Below, piece by piece: positions 1 through 8,811 of a stretch of 64,000 nucleotides of DNA (the first letter of the stretch is position 1; the number at the start of each line of letters is the position of its first letter). Source of the stretch: Allorhizobium undicola ORS 992 = ATCC 700741 (lineage in GTDB: Bacteria; Pseudomonadota; Alphaproteobacteria; Rhizobiales; Rhizobiaceae); contig NZ_JHXQ01000005.1 of NCBI RefSeq assembly GCF_000621665.1, positions 62,001 to 126,000 on the forward strand, given 5' to 3'. The notes under the pieces were generated by a model. The model ran no database searches and was not told where the DNA came from. It saw only the letters and a program-made list of their open reading frames with translations. The position numbers and the translations under genes were made by a program.

Positions 1-206
1 GCATCCTTGACGGTATCCAGCCCGTCCAGCAGCACACGCCCGCTGCTGGGCCTGACCAGACCCTTGATGAGACGGGCAAAGCTGGACTTTCCCGATCCGT
101 TCAGGCCAATCACGCCAATGCGCGCCTCGCAGAGCCGCAAGCTCAATGGCTGAAGCGCCACATGGTCCTGATAGGACAGGCTGGCCTGTTCGAAACAAAT
201 ATCCAA
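1..206 (-). CDS. bioM: ECF transporter ATPase, N-terminal part (BioM-like), cut by window edge
   Basis: The gene runs off the left edge, so only about 68 residues are visible. They form the start of an ABC ATPase with a Walker A loop GLNGSGKSS, preceded by RIGVI and followed by FARLIKGLV. This arrangement is characteristic of the energy-coupling-factor ATPases of rhizobial biotin transporters (BioMNY), where the ATPase drives uptake through the BioY membrane component. The only usable start in this frame is TTG at 206: an in-frame TAA lies five codons upstream and no ATG or GTG falls between. Assignment to BioM rather than another ECF ATPase rests on the short N-terminus only; the bioN and bioY neighbours lie outside the window. 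Confidence 0.65.
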   Translation of the reverse strand, partial: MDICFEQASLSYQDHVALQPLSLRLCEARIGVIGLNGSGKSSFARLIKGLVRPSSGRVLLDGLDTVKD

Positions 207-279
207 GCGGTTTTCAACCCCTTAACCGGCTGCTTTCCCTATAGAGCACAGGACACGACGCTACGGTTTTGCGTGTGGC

Positions 280-460
280 TTACCCCCCTCTGTCCTGCCG
301 GACATCTCCCCCTCAAGGGGGGAGATCGGCAAGATCAAGGCCCTGCCTGAATTCCTGAAAAAGGCCGTCGTCGCCAATACTCTTTGAAGAATGGCGCTTT
401 GTCCGTATTGCAATCTCCCCCTTGAGGGGGAGATGCCTGGCAAGGCAGAGGGGGGTAGGC
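280..460. repeat. Pair of inverted C-rich/G-rich palindromic repeats
   Basis: Two copies of a repeat of about 50 bp face each other. The left arm is near 280-328 and the right arm near 411-460. Each contains its own palindrome (CCCCCTCAAGGGGG core at left, CCCCCTTGAGGGGG core at right), and the arms are reverse complements of each other over most of their length, including the outer CCCCCCTCTG / CAGAGGGGGG ends. Repeats of this look are common in rhizobial intergenic DNA. The pair lies upstream of the BioM-like gene and could fold into a long cruciform or transcript hairpin. Confidence 0.7.
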
Positions 461-496
461 CACCCGACATACCTCAGCACCGTATACTATGCCTAT

Positions 497-546
497 AGAG
501 CATGTTCAGGAAAAGTGGAAACCGGTTTCCGTCCGAAAAGCGTAAG
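497..546. repeat. RIME-like mosaic element, fixed module copy
   Basis: The sequence GAGCATGTTCAGGAAAAG, followed by TGGAAACCGGTTTCCGTCCG, matches the fixed module found at 23856-23904, 31512-31569, 46910-46970 (same orientation), and in reverse orientation at 1349-1416, 23389-23453 and 47699-47760. It contains the inverted repeat GGAAACCGGTTTCC. It looks like the published RIME class of rhizobial intergenic mosaic elements, but that identity is from memory. Confidence 0.6.
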
Positions 547-620
547 ACGGGCGTAAATTCACGCAGCGCCGTCTCGGCATCGAACAGCCTCCATCAAGGC
601 CGCGAAAATACAACAAGGCC

Positions 621-647
621 CACCCGGAGCGCCGCTGCATCCGGGTG
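621..647 (-). terminator. Rho-independent terminator candidate for the 97-residue gene
   Basis: The arms CACCCGGA (621-628) and TCCGGGTG (640-647) form a perfect 8 bp stem with an 11-base loop. On the minus strand the stem is followed by a T-rich stretch ending TATTTT. It lies 26 bases beyond the stop codon at 673, so it would end transcription of the small gene. Confidence 0.65.
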
Positions 648-672
648 AGCCCTGAGGACAGACGAGGCGTTT

Positions 673-966
673 TCACGCTTCGTCGAGATACATGTTTTCG
701 AGGTAACGCGCTTCGACCTGCTGAACCGGGGAGGACGCATCTTCATCCTCCTTCACAGTCGCATTTGCCGCGCTTCCGGCCTTGCCGTCGAGGCTCCACA
801 GGGCATTTGCCAGAGACGCCGATAAAAGCGTGCTGGTGGAGTTGCCGCCCGCAGAGCGCGACCGTGTCGCGGTCGCCGTTTCGGCAACCGTATCCTCAGC
901 CGTGGTGACGCCATAGACGTAACGGTTCTGATATGTAGAATTCCCAAGGCTGCTGTCGATCCTCAT
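673..966 (-). CDS. Conserved hypothetical small protein (97 aa)
   Basis: The protein has 97 residues, is rich in Ser, Thr and Ala in the middle (residues 25-60), and ends in an acidic/hydrophobic segment, ARYLENMYLDEA. No signal peptide, membrane segment or known motif is visible. The start is supported by AAGGAAAGGGG about seven bases before the ATG at 966, and a good hairpin terminator follows the stop, so this looks like a real single-gene transcript. The function is unknown. The C-terminus resembles short tails used for protein-protein contact, but that is only an impression. Confidence 0.65.
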   Translation of the reverse strand: MRIDSSLGNSTYQNRYVYGVTTAEDTVAETATATRSRSAGGNSTSTLLSASLANALWSLDGKAGSAANATVKEDEDASSPVQQVEARYLENMYLDEA

Positions 967-1312
967 CGCAGGCCCCTTTCCTTCGCTTCGTTAAGGCTCT
1001 GTTAACCTTTGAAGCTTGCGCGAAGCTTGCGCCCGGATCGGCCCTTACGACTAATGGTGTCGGCCAGAATAATGGCAGCTAGATATAGTTTGGCAGCGAT
1101 AAATTTAAGAAAAACCTAACGATTACAATGGCTGGAAGGTTCGCAACCTTTCCGAAATCCTCCACAATGCAGGGCTGAAATGCTGAAATTTTCAGAAATG
1201 CGGTTGTAAAATCGGGTGTTTATTCCGGTATTTTGCGAATCTGCAAATCCGATCAGCCCGAAATTGGCCGATGCCGTCAGGCCTTTTCGTACGGACTGCC
1301 GCAAGGTCGTAA
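967..1312. other. Gene-free stretch, nothing recognised
   Basis: The stretch is AT-richer than the genes around it and carries only weak, compositionally unremarkable open frames (one of 71 codons on the minus strand near 1116-1331 was rejected). It contains the upstream region of the 97-residue gene. Confidence 0.4.
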
Positions 1313-1416
1313 AGCGCGTCCTGTGAACCAAGGTTCACAGGACGCGCTCCAGGCTTTTGTTTTCCCGCATTTCCGCACAGAAAACCGTGAATAGGCTTTT
1401 CCTGAAAATGCTTCAG
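1313..1416. repeat. Mosaic element: palindrome plus fixed module
   Basis: A perfect 17 bp palindrome (arms AGCGCGTCCTGTGAACC and its complement, two-base loop, 1313-1348) is followed by CCAGGCTTTTGTTTTCCCGC and the reversed fixed module (AAAACCG core, ending near TTTTCCTGAAAATGCTTC). It sits immediately after the stop codon of the first MCP gene (minus strand), where it could act as a terminator or RNA-stabilising structure. Compare 23351-23453 and 47660-47760, which have the same layout but different palindromes. Confidence 0.75.
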
Positions 1417-1426
1417 GCAGAGCGGA

Positions 1427-3496
1427 TCAAAACTCCGTCCATTCCTGCTTTACACTGGAGCTTGCGCTTGCGCCGCCGAAGGCGCTGGTGAGCTTGCTGG
1501 CCAGGGCGCGGGCGGGCGAGGCCACCGCACGCTGGGCGGAACTGGCGGCGACAGGCCCAGCCTTGCGCATAAAGGGTCGGGATTCGGCCTTCTTGGCTGG
1601 TGCCGCTGCGGGCGCGGCGGCTGGTGATGCGCTTGCGGTGGCAGGCCGCATCGGCGCATGGGATTGCGACTTGGATTGCGAATGGGATTGCGAATGGGTC
1701 TGCCCCTCGCCCAGCTTGAACTGACGCAGCAGATGCATGAGCGCATCGGCCTCCGTTGCCAGCGTATGGCTTGCAGCGGTCTGCTCTTCCACCATTGCGG
1801 CGTTTTTTTGCGTGCCCTGATCCATCGCCGTCACGGCAATATTGATCTCCGAAAGGCCGGTGGATTGCTCGCGGCTGGCCGTGACGATCGCACTGACGTT
1901 TTCGCTGATTTCCTGCACCGCCTTGACGATCTGCTCCAGTTCGCGGCCGGTTTCGCCCACCAGTTCCACGCCGTGGCCAACCTGGGTGGAGGATGTGCCG
2001 ATGAGGCCCTTGATCTCCTTGGCGGCATTGGCCGAACGCTCGGCAAGCGCCCGCACTTCCTGGGCAACGACGGCAAAGCCCTTGCCCGCCTCACCCGCAC
2101 GTGCCGCCTCAACGCCGGCATTCAGCGCCAGAAGATTGGTCTGGAATGCAATATCTTCGATCACGCCGATAATATTGCCGATCTCGCCGGAGGACTTCTC
2201 GATCTCGGTCATGGCGGCAACCGCCTTGCGCACCACATCGCCGGAGCGCTCGGCGCCGGTGCGGGTTGCGGTCACGAGCTGGCCCACATCCTCGGCGCGG
2301 CGGGCGCTGTCCTTGACCGTGCGCGTCACCTGCTCCAGGGCTGCGGCGGTTTCTTCCACGGATGCCGCCTGCTGCTCGGTACGGCGGGCAAGATCGTCAG
2401 CGGAAGCGCGGATTTCGGCAGCGCCAGCATTGATTGCCTGGGCATTGTCGCCAACGGTGCGAAGGGCGGCCTGCAATTTTTGCAGGCTGTCATTGAAATT
2501 GATGCGCAGGCTGTCGAGCCGTTCGGCAAAGGGCTTGTCGAGGCGGCAGGAGACATTGCCATTGGCAAGTTCCACCAGACCATGGCCAAGCTCGGCGACG
2601 GCGAAGGAGATTTCTTCCGTTTCCCGCTGCTTTTCCGCCTCGCTGCGGCGCTGCTCCTCTTCAGACTGGCGGCGCAGGGCATCGGCCTGCGATGTCAGGC
2701 GCAGCTTTTCGACGGCGGCGTCCTTGAACACCAGCACCGCCTTGGCCATGCGGCCCACTTCATCGGCGCGGTTCACGGCAGGCACATCCACACCGTTATC
2801 GCCCTCGGCCAGCCGGGTCATGGCAGCCGTCATGCCGGTGATCGGCACGACGATGGAACGCGCCAGCATCCAGATCAGCAGCACGGCAACCGAACCGGCC
2901 ACGCCACATCCGGCAATCAGCGCAAATTCAAGATTGGCATGGGCGGCGCGCTGGGCATCGCGATAGACGAGCCCCACGGAGGCCAGCTCGCCGCGCAGCG
3001 CGGTTGCCGCCTGACGGAACTGGTCAAGCTCGCCGGGACCGGCGGATGCGCCGATCTTCATGGCGTCGTCGATGGACATGCCGTCCTTCACCGCCTGCAT
3101 CTGCGGCACGGCGCGGCTATTGTGATAACGGTCGGCGGCAGCCTGCATGTCATCCAGGCTCTTCAGCAGCGCATCCCGACCGGTCAGACCGGTGCGAATT
3201 TCCCCAAGCGTCTTCACCAGAAGCTCTCGCGCGGCCTGCGTGGCCTGAAGCGTGCTATCGGAACGCAGCAGCATGTAGCCACGCTGGTTCGTCGCTTCCT
3301 CCAGCATGGCTTGCTGGGCGCGGTCCACCGCCTCGATCACATGCTCGACACGCAATTGCTGCAACGAGGCCTCGGTTGCCTTGCGGCCCTGCACGAGAAC
3401 CACCATCGAGGCCAGGAAGCAGCCCGCCATGATCGCGCAAAATGTCAGATAAAGTTTTTTGCTGAGCGATAAATTCTGAAAAGACATGCGTTCCAT
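1427..3496 (-). CDS. Methyl-accepting chemotaxis protein 1 (CHASE3-like sensor, C-terminal pentapeptide)
   Basis: This 689-residue inner-membrane chemoreceptor controls CheA. TM1 is about residues 16-36. The periplasmic region 37-189 has a [11 protein letters not shown] segment like the RGYLLTGD signature of CHASE3 domains. TM2 is about 190-212 and HAMP about 211-265, followed by a second HAMP-like linker (about 300-345). The signalling hairpin has the tip [20 protein letters not shown] at about 451-470. A Ser/Gln/His-rich linker (601-613) and Ala/Pro-rich tail lead to the last five residues EWTEF, which match the xWxxF pattern of CheR/CheB-binding pentapeptides. The other MCPs in this window lack this tail. 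Start: ATG 3496 follows AGGAG by only three bases; the ATG at 3487, with the same AGGAG 12 bases upstream, is an alternative. Confidence 0.93.
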   Translation of the reverse strand: MERMSFQNLSLSKKLYLTFCAIMAGCFLASMVVLVQGRKATEASLQQLRVEHVIEAVDRAQQAMLEEATNQRGYMLLRSDSTLQATQAARELLVKTLGEIRTGLTGRDALLKSLDDMQAAADRYHNSRAVPQMQAVKDGMSIDDAMKIGASAGPGELDQFRQAATALRGELASVGLVYRDAQRAAHANLEFALIAGCGVAGSVAVLLIWMLARSIVVPITGMTAAMTRLAEGDNGVDVPAVNRADEVGRMAKAVLVFKDAAVEKLRLTSQADALRRQSEEEQRRSEAEKQRETEEISFAVAELGHGLVELANGNVSCRLDKPFAERLDSLRINFNDSLQKLQAALRTVGDNAQAINAGAAEIRASADDLARRTEQQAASVEETAAALEQVTRTVKDSARRAEDVGQLVTATRTGAERSGDVVRKAVAAMTEIEKSSGEIGNIIGVIEDIAFQTNLLALNAGVEAARAGEAGKGFAVVAQEVRALAERSANAAKEIKGLIGTSSTQVGHGVELVGETGRELEQIVKAVQEISENVSAIVTASREQSTGLSEINIAVTAMDQGTQKNAAMVEEQTAASHTLATEADALMHLLRQFKLGEGQTHSQSHSQSKSQSHAPMRPATASASPAAAPAAAPAKKAESRPFMRKAGPVAASSAQRAVASPARALASKLTSAFGGASASSSVKQEWTEF

Positions 3497-3767
3497 CCAC
3501 TCCTGATGCTGTTGCGGCAGAGCGGAAGATCAGGACAAAACTCTTGCCCCTGCCCGCTCCAGCGCCCCCTGCCACATCCTGCAAATGCCGCGCCCCACCT
3601 CGTTTCCCACGCCCGAGAGCGAGGACAAGGGGCGGACGTGCAACCACAGGAGGCTGGCATGAGAGCCACTGTCAACCCGGCCGATCCGGCCTATCCTTCG
3701 GCCGAAACCTAGCGCGGCAGGTCTAACAAAGCGTTACGCGGGACCGCGCAAAGCTTGTGGATAAAGG
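3497..3767. other. Gene-free stretch upstream of MCP 1
   Basis: This is the presumed promoter region of MCP 1 (leftward) and the run-out of MCP 2. Short overlapping open frames on both strands look like chance frames in GC-rich DNA. No operator, repeat or RNA gene was recognised. Confidence 0.4.
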
Positions 3768-3794
3768 AAAACCGCCGCTTTGGGCGGCGGTTTT
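3768..3794 (-). terminator. Terminator of MCP 2
   Basis: The arms AAAACCGCCGC and GCGGCGGTTTT pair around a short loop (3768-3794). The hairpin is GC-rich with A/T flanks on both sides, so it could work on either strand. It lies about 58 bases beyond the MCP 2 stop. Confidence 0.75.
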
Positions 3795-3852
3795 CAGGCA
3801 AGCCTCATAATGTTTTGACAAGTGTCAAGAACAGGACCGGCAACCCGGCGCC

Positions 3853-5679
3853 TCAGGCGGCGCGGCGAAGCTTCAGGTTGCCGTGTTGCATCCCGACAGG
3901 CTCCACCTGGAAGCGGCTGATCAGCTCCTTCAGACGGTTTGCCTCGCTGGCCAGCGAGGATGCGGCGGCCGTTGACTGTTCCACCATGGCGGCGTTCTGC
4001 TGGGTGGACTGGTCCATCTGGTTGACGGCGATATTGACTTCCGACAGGCCGACGGACTGCTCGCGCGCGGAGGTGGCAATGGCATCCATCAGCACATTGA
4101 TACGCCCGACATGCTCACCGATTGCTTTCAGCGCCACGCCGGTATCGCGCACCAGCTGAACGCCGCTTTCCACTTCCTGCGAGGAGTTCTGGATCAGCCC
4201 CTTGATCTCGCGGGCGGCATTGGCGGAGCGCTGGGCAAGCTCGCGCACTTCCTGGGCCACCACGGCAAAGCCCTTGCCTGCTTCCCCGGCACGGGCTGCC
4301 TCCACACCGGCATTGAGCGCCAGAAGGTTGGTCTGGAAGGCGATTTCGTCGATCACGCCGATGATGTTGGAAATCTGCTGCGCGCTCTCCTCTATCCGGC
4401 GCATGGCATCTTCGGCATGAGCCACGACCTTGGCGGAGCTGGCCGCTTCCTGATCGGCCAGCTTGGCCACGTTGCGGGCCTCTTCGGTACGCTGCGAGGC
4501 ATTGGAAACGTTGACGGTGATCTCGTCCAGGGCTGCGGCGGTTTCTTCCAGCGAGGCGGCCTGCTGCTCGGTGCGGCGCGACAGGTCGTTTGCGCCTCCG
4601 GCAATCTCCCGCGTGCCGCTATCCATGCTGTCCACGGCATGAAGAACGGAACCGATGACCGAACCGAGCTGGCTGAGCGAGCTGTTGAAATCGTGGCGCA
4701 GGCCTTCATACTCCCTGGCAAAGGGCTGGGTAAGCTGGAAGGAGACGTCACCCGCCGCCAGACGGCGCAGGCCCTCGCCAAGGGTTTCGGTGGCAAAGCG
4801 CAGTTTCTCGGCTTCATCGGCGGCGCGCTCGGCTGTCTCATGCTGCATGGCCGCCTGCTTCTGGCGCGCAAGCTCCGCATCGGCACCCAGACGGCGGTTT
4901 TCAAGGCCCGCCTGACGGAAATGCTCGACCGCGCTGGCCATTTCGCCGATTTCATCGCTGCGGCCGGCAAAGGGAATGGCGGCATCGAGATCTCCGCCCG
5001 CAAGGCGGCGCATCGAGCCGGTGATGGCGCCGATTGGAGCCGCAATGCCGGCCAAGGCAAACCAGATGCCGCCAAGTGCGAGAATGCCGGACAGGGATGC
5101 GATCCCCGAGAGCGTCCAGAAGGCCATAGTCGCATCGGTCTCGGATTTCTGAACGGTTTCATCGGCGCGCTGCCTGCTGGCAGCCACCAGATTCATGACC
5201 GCCTGGGTCACGATGGCGGCCTTGGGGCGCAGGATTTGCTTGAAATAGGCAGCGCCCTCCTCATCCTTGCTGGCCCGCTGCAAATCCAGATAGGCAGGGC
5301 CTGCGGCCCGATAATCGGCCAGCGCCGCCTTGATGCGGTTGATGTTTTCGCGCCCCTGCGGCGTTACGATCCGCTCCTCATAGGTCGCAATCGCCTTATC
5401 GAGGGCAGCATTGTTGGCGGCCAGAGACCGGTCCTCCTCGGCAAAATCCTCCGGCGACATCGCCATGGTGTAGCGGGCGTAATTGATGCGCAATTCGCCC
5501 ATGGCCGCCTGAATGTCGCGGCCATACATGAGCTGTGTGAGCCAGTAATCGCCAATATATTGGGAAGCGTTGGTAATCTGGCGGATGCTGGACAGGCCGC
5601 TATAGGCCAGAAGTCCGATGGCCGCCGAAAGGACAAGGAGCAAACCGGCAAGCGCGGTCTTGATTTGAGGACGTTTCAT
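3853..5679 (-). CDS. Methyl-accepting chemotaxis protein 2 (four-helix-bundle sensor)
   Basis: A 608-residue chemoreceptor. TM1 is about residues 8-27, and a helical periplasmic region of about 160 residues (QYIGDYWLTQLMYGRDIQAA and onward) has the look of a 4HB_MCP ligand domain. TM2 is about 186-210, then a HAMP domain, a second HAMP-like segment (LGEGLRRLAAGDVSFQL), and the signalling hairpin with [20 protein letters not shown]. It ends in NLKLRRAA without a CheR-binding pentapeptide. ATG 5679 opens a classical membrane start, MKRPQIKTALAGLLLVL. It lies head-to-tail with MCP 1 on the minus strand but has its own terminator, so the two are probably separate transcripts. The ligand cannot be read from sequence. 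Confidence 0.93.
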   Translation of the reverse strand: MKRPQIKTALAGLLLVLSAAIGLLAYSGLSSIRQITNASQYIGDYWLTQLMYGRDIQAAMGELRINYARYTMAMSPEDFAEEDRSLAANNAALDKAIATYEERIVTPQGRENINRIKAALADYRAAGPAYLDLQRASKDEEGAAYFKQILRPKAAIVTQAVMNLVAASRQRADETVQKSETDATMAFWTLSGIASLSGILALGGIWFALAGIAAPIGAITGSMRRLAGGDLDAAIPFAGRSDEIGEMASAVEHFRQAGLENRRLGADAELARQKQAAMQHETAERAADEAEKLRFATETLGEGLRRLAAGDVSFQLTQPFAREYEGLRHDFNSSLSQLGSVIGSVLHAVDSMDSGTREIAGGANDLSRRTEQQAASLEETAAALDEITVNVSNASQRTEEARNVAKLADQEAASSAKVVAHAEDAMRRIEESAQQISNIIGVIDEIAFQTNLLALNAGVEAARAGEAGKGFAVVAQEVRELAQRSANAAREIKGLIQNSSQEVESGVQLVRDTGVALKAIGEHVGRINVLMDAIATSAREQSVGLSEVNIAVNQMDQSTQQNAAMVEQSTAAASSLASEANRLKELISRFQVEPVGMQHGNLKLRRAA

Positions 5680-6103
5680 GCAAAGCCTTTCCGTTCACCG
5701 GCCCGCGCGCGCAGGAGCAAGCCAGCCTGTGATGCTTTAGACAAAATTTTTCTAATGTTAGTAGGCGTTCAATTCTTAAAATTTTACACGCGAAACGTGC
5801 GTTTCTTTCTCGGTTGAGGCCCGTTTTTGAATTATATTTGGGGGTATCTGCGCAATTTCAGAATTAAATTTCATATTTCCATATGTGTTGATATACGTAA
5901 CCTTCCAGGGAAGACACAAATTACAACCTGAAATATTTATATTTCTCTACTGCACGTATCCATCATGTTTCCACTGGGATTTTCCGGGGGCTGTCGAACG
6001 GGCGAATGATTGCAATGCGCTGCGTGCCCCTTGCTGCTGTACGAGGATAGCGCTTTGCGGCTCTTGGCTTGCATTGCAGGACGGAACGGGTCATTGACGG
6101 CGC
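5680..6103. other. Divergent intergenic region, AT-rich
   Basis: This region of 424 bases separates MCP 2 (leftward) from tlyA (rightward). About 5740-5960 is clearly AT-richer than the genes and presumably holds both promoters. No palindrome, repeat or RNA gene was recognised. Confidence 0.4.
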
Positions 6104-6859
6104 ATGACAGAGAAAACCCAACGTCTCGATCAGTTTCTGGTCACGCTTTGCCATTTTTCCAGCCGCTCCCGCGCCCGTGATGCGGTGGAGCGCGGCACGG
6201 TGCGCGTGGATGGAAAACTTGTGACAAAGCCCGGCCAGCCGGTGCATTCCGACGCGCGCATCGAGATCGACGACCCGGCCCGCGGCTATGTGTCACGGGC
6301 GGCCCTCAAGCTGAAGGCGGGGCTCGATCATTTCGCGCTCGATGCGCAGGGGCTCGTCTGTCTCGATGTCGGCGCCTCCACCGGCGGCTTTACGCAGGTG
6401 CTGCTGGAACGGGGCGCAAGCCATGTGATTGCCGTGGATGTGGGTCACGGGCAGATGGATGAGAGCCTTGCCGCCGACCCGCGCGTCAGCAACCATGAGG
6501 GGCTGAACGCCCGCTTCCTTGACCGCGAGGCAATCGGCGGGCGCCGGTTTGGCTTTGTGGTTTCCGATGTTTCCTTCATTTCTCTGAAGCTGGCGCTGGC
6601 GCCCGCCCTTTCGCTGGCAGAACCGGGCGCATCCTGCCTGCTGCTGGTCAAACCGCAATTCGAAGCCGGGCGCGAGGCAATCAGCAAGGCGGGCCTGCTG
6701 AAAGCACCGGAAACGGCGCCGCAGGTGGCAGAAGAGTTGCAGCGCTGGCTGGTGGAGGACATGGGCTGGCAAAGCCTCGGCCTCATCCCCTCGCCGATTG
6801 CCGGCGGCGACGGCAACGCCGAATTTCTGCTGGCGGGCAAAAAGCCCGCCGCATCATGA
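6104..6859 (+). CDS. tlyA: TlyA-family rRNA methyltransferase (S4 + FtsJ-like domains)
   Basis: A 251-residue cytosolic protein. Residues about 6-65 (RLDQFLVTLCHFSSRSRARD...) are an S4 RNA-binding domain. From about residue 85 there is a Rossmann methyltransferase fold with the SAM loop CLDVGASTGGFTQVLLERGA, and DVGHGQMDESL as the acidic motif. Characterised TlyA proteins 2'-O-methylate 16S and/or 23S rRNA; annotation as haemolysin is historical. It is followed after 56 bases by an RlmD-type m5U methyltransferase gene on the same strand, so the two probably form an RNA-modification operon. Confidence 0.92.
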   Translation: MTEKTQRLDQFLVTLCHFSSRSRARDAVERGTVRVDGKLVTKPGQPVHSDARIEIDDPARGYVSRAALKLKAGLDHFALDAQGLVCLDVGASTGGFTQVLLERGASHVIAVDVGHGQMDESLAADPRVSNHEGLNARFLDREAIGGRRFGFVVSDVSFISLKLALAPALSLAEPGASCLLLVKPQFEAGREAISKAGLLKAPETAPQVAEELQRWLVEDMGWQSLGLIPSPIAGGDGNAEFLLAGKKPAAS

Positions 6860-6915
6860 TGTGAAGACAGGGCCGGGTGGCAAAAGCCCCGGCAGGACAT
6901 GAAACAGGGAAGACG

Positions 6916-8172
6916 ATGAGCACCCAGAGCGTGACGATCAGCAGCCTTGGCGCGGAAGGCGATGGCATTGCCCATGGGCCGGACGGGCCGCTTTATGTGC
7001 CCTTTTCCCTGCCGGGCGAGACGCTTGCCGTTGCCCGCGTCGGCAATCAGGGCACGATCATGTCCATCACCCAGGCCGCGCCAGAGCGCGTTGAACCGAA
7101 ATGCAGGCATTTCGGCCCGGATGGCGTGGGCGGCACCTGTGGCGGATGCAGCCTGCAACATATGGAAAAGAGCGCCTATAATGCCTTCAAGCGCGGCCTT
7201 GTGGAAGCCGCGCTGAAGGCGCGCGGCATCGATGCCCCCGTTTCCCCGCTGGTGGAGGCCTCGCAGGGCCAGCGCCGCAGGCTGGTCTATACGGTGCGCA
7301 ACCGCGAAAAGGGCCTGATCTTCGGCTTCAACCAGCCCGGCACCCATCAGGTCGTGCCGATCGAGGAATGTCCCATCACCTCGCCCGCCGTCATGGCGCG
7401 GTTTGCGGCGCTCCGGGCCATTTGCGCCAGCATGGCCGCGGGCTCGGATGCCTTCCGCATGACGGTGATCGAAACCACCACGGGGCTGGATGTCTCTCTG
7501 GATGGCGTGCGCGGTGGGCTGAAGGAGCGCGAGCGCCGCGCCCTCAGCGATACCGTGCTGAAGCTGAAGGGCATTGCCCGGCTTTCCGTGAATGGCGAAA
7601 TCGTCATCGAGCCGCAAAAGCCGCTGCTGGATTTTGGTGGCGCGCTGGTCTGTCCGCCGCCGGGGGCCTTTACCCAGGCCACCCTGCCAGCCGAAGAGGC
7701 GATGGCTGCGCTGGTCATGGCGGAACTGGGCAAGGCGAAGAAGGTGGCCGATCTCTTCGCAGGCATTGGCACCTTCGCCTTGCGCATTGCCCGCAAGGCT
7801 CAGGTTCTGGCCGTGGAATCCGATGAAAAGGCGGTGAAAGCGCTGGATGCCGCCGCCCGCGCCACGCAAGGGCTGAAGCCGGTCAAGGCGGAACGGCGCG
7901 ATCTCTTCCGCCGTCCGCTCATGCCCTTCGAGCTGAAGGGGCTGGATGCGGTGGTGTTCGATCCGCCCCGCGCCGGGGCCGAAGCCCAGTCTGCCGAGCT
8001 TACCAAATCCGACGTCAGGACGCTGGTGGCCGTCAGTTGCAATCCGCTGACGCTGGCGCGCGATCTGGCCATTCTGACCGCAGGCGGTTATCGCATCCGC
8101 TCCATCACGCCCATCGACCAGTTCCTCTGGTCAGCCCATGTGGAAGTGGTGGCCGTGCTGACCAAGGGGTAG
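6916..8172 (+). CDS. rlmD: 23S rRNA m5U methyltransferase, RlmD/RumA type
   Basis: A 418-residue class I SAM-dependent RNA methyltransferase. An N-terminal beta domain is followed by an Fe-S cluster pattern (C63, C75, C78 in CGGCSLQHM, and a fourth Cys in EECPI) as in RumA. The SAM site is ADLFAGIGTFALRIA, and VFDPPRAGAE is followed by VSCNPLTLARDL with the catalytic Cys. Family members make m5U1939 (RlmD) or m5U747 (RlmC); the exact site cannot be assigned. Start chosen at ATG 6916, which has AGGGAAG just upstream. The same frame is open from 6877, but that extension (MAKAPAGHETG...) lacks a ribosome site and is not family-like. Probably co-transcribed with tlyA. Confidence 0.88.
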   Translation: MSTQSVTISSLGAEGDGIAHGPDGPLYVPFSLPGETLAVARVGNQGTIMSITQAAPERVEPKCRHFGPDGVGGTCGGCSLQHMEKSAYNAFKRGLVEAALKARGIDAPVSPLVEASQGQRRRLVYTVRNREKGLIFGFNQPGTHQVVPIEECPITSPAVMARFAALRAICASMAAGSDAFRMTVIETTTGLDVSLDGVRGGLKERERRALSDTVLKLKGIARLSVNGEIVIEPQKPLLDFGGALVCPPPGAFTQATLPAEEAMAALVMAELGKAKKVADLFAGIGTFALRIARKAQVLAVESDEKAVKALDAAARATQGLKPVKAERRDLFRRPLMPFELKGLDAVVFDPPRAGAEAQSAELTKSDVRTLVAVSCNPLTLARDLAILTAGGYRIRSITPIDQFLWSAHVEVVAVLTKG

Positions 8173-8216
8173 GAGACGCCTCAGCCCCTCGCGAGGTTTC
8201 CTGACGGCCTGAATTC

Positions 8217-8525
8217 TCAATATTGCATCAGCTTGCCGGTGCCCACGGTGTTGGGGCAGCGGCAGCTTTCACCCACCCGCCCGGAAGAGCGGCGGCAGCT
8301 ATATTGACCCGATTGCTTGTCGCTGGCCGGCGGCTTGATGATGCAGACATAGCGCGGCGGCCGCACGCCCTGGCCCTCAGCGGGAATGTTGCGATTGGTG
8401 CTGTTGGGCTGCGCCTGCGCCAGCTCGACGCTGCCGGAAGACAGACCCGTAGCAGAGGCAGAAGCGAGCGGCAGCGCCGCCCCAAGGCTGATCGTGGACA
8501 GAAAGACGGCAATCATCATACGCAT
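8217..8525 (-). CDS. Secreted small cysteine-containing protein, hypothetical
   Basis: The protein has 102 residues with a clear signal peptide (MRMMIAVFLSTISLGAALPL, cleavage after an Ala-rich region). The mature part has a basic middle and four cysteines arranged VCIIKPP...SCRRSS...ESCRCP, which could form disulfides in the periplasm. The start at 8525 is supported by AGGAG six bases upstream; an in-frame extension to 8567 would bury the signal peptide and is rejected. No family was recognised. It is transcribed leftward, downstream of MCP 3 but separated from it by a terminator and repeat array. Confidence 0.7.
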   Translation of the reverse strand: MRMMIAVFLSTISLGAALPLASASATGLSSGSVELAQAQPNSTNRNIPAEGQGVRPPRYVCIIKPPASDKQSGQYSCRRSSGRVGESCRCPNTVGTGKLMQY

Positions 8526-8590
8526 GGGGGCTCCTACCTGGAATCTGTAGCACTGCCCCACTCTCATGACAGATTTTCATCGTCAACGCA

Positions 8591-8616
8591 AAAACCGCCC
8601 CGGAAAGGGCGGTTTT
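8591..8616. terminator. Terminator hairpin between MCP 3 and the small secreted protein
   Basis: Arms AAAACCGCCC (8591-8600) and GGGCGGTTTT (8607-8616) form a perfect 10 bp stem with a 6-base loop. It is symmetric, so it is usable from the right by MCP 3 transcripts that have crossed the repeat array. Confidence 0.75.
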
Positions 8617-8628
8617 GCGCACGGCAAG

Positions 8629-8811
8629 AAAACGGTTCCCACTTTTCGGGCCGAAGTTTTTCCCACATCGGCTTATCCGAAAACCGGTTCCCACTTTTCG
8701 GGCCGAAGTTTTTTCCCACATCGGCTTATCCGAAAACCGGTTCCCACTTTTCGGGCCGAAGTTTTTCCCACATCGGCTTATCCGAAAACCGGTTCCCACT
8801 TTTCGGGCCGA
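8629..8811. repeat. Tandem array, 3.5 units of 52-53 bp, overlapping the MCP 3 stop
   Basis: Units start at 8629 (51 bp, first copy shortened), 8680 (53 bp), 8733 (52 bp) and 8785 (partial, 27 bp). Each reads AAAACCGGTTCCCACTTTTC, then GGGCCGAAG, a T run, CCCACATCGGC and TTATCCG, and copies differ by only one or two bases. GCCGA/TCGGC can pair within each unit. There are no spacers, so it is not a CRISPR array. The AAAACCGGTTCCCACTTTTC core is the fixed module of the dispersed mosaic elements. The last 34 bases of the array lie inside the MCP 3 coding region. Confidence 0.9.

Noticed and set aside
1116-1331. 71-codon minus-strand open frame
   Set aside because: It runs from the palindromic repeat, has no ribosome site and shows no recognisable protein features.
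1658-3472. 604-codon plus-strand open frame opposite MCP 1
   Set aside because: It is antisense to a clear MCP gene; similar long antisense frames occur opposite MCP 2, 3 and 4. Their His/Gly/Leu-rich translations are the usual mirror of GC-rich coding sequence and show no family motifs.
8629-8811. Possible CRISPR array
   Set aside because: Units are contiguous with no unique spacers, and no cas genes are present; the same holds for 28465-28713.
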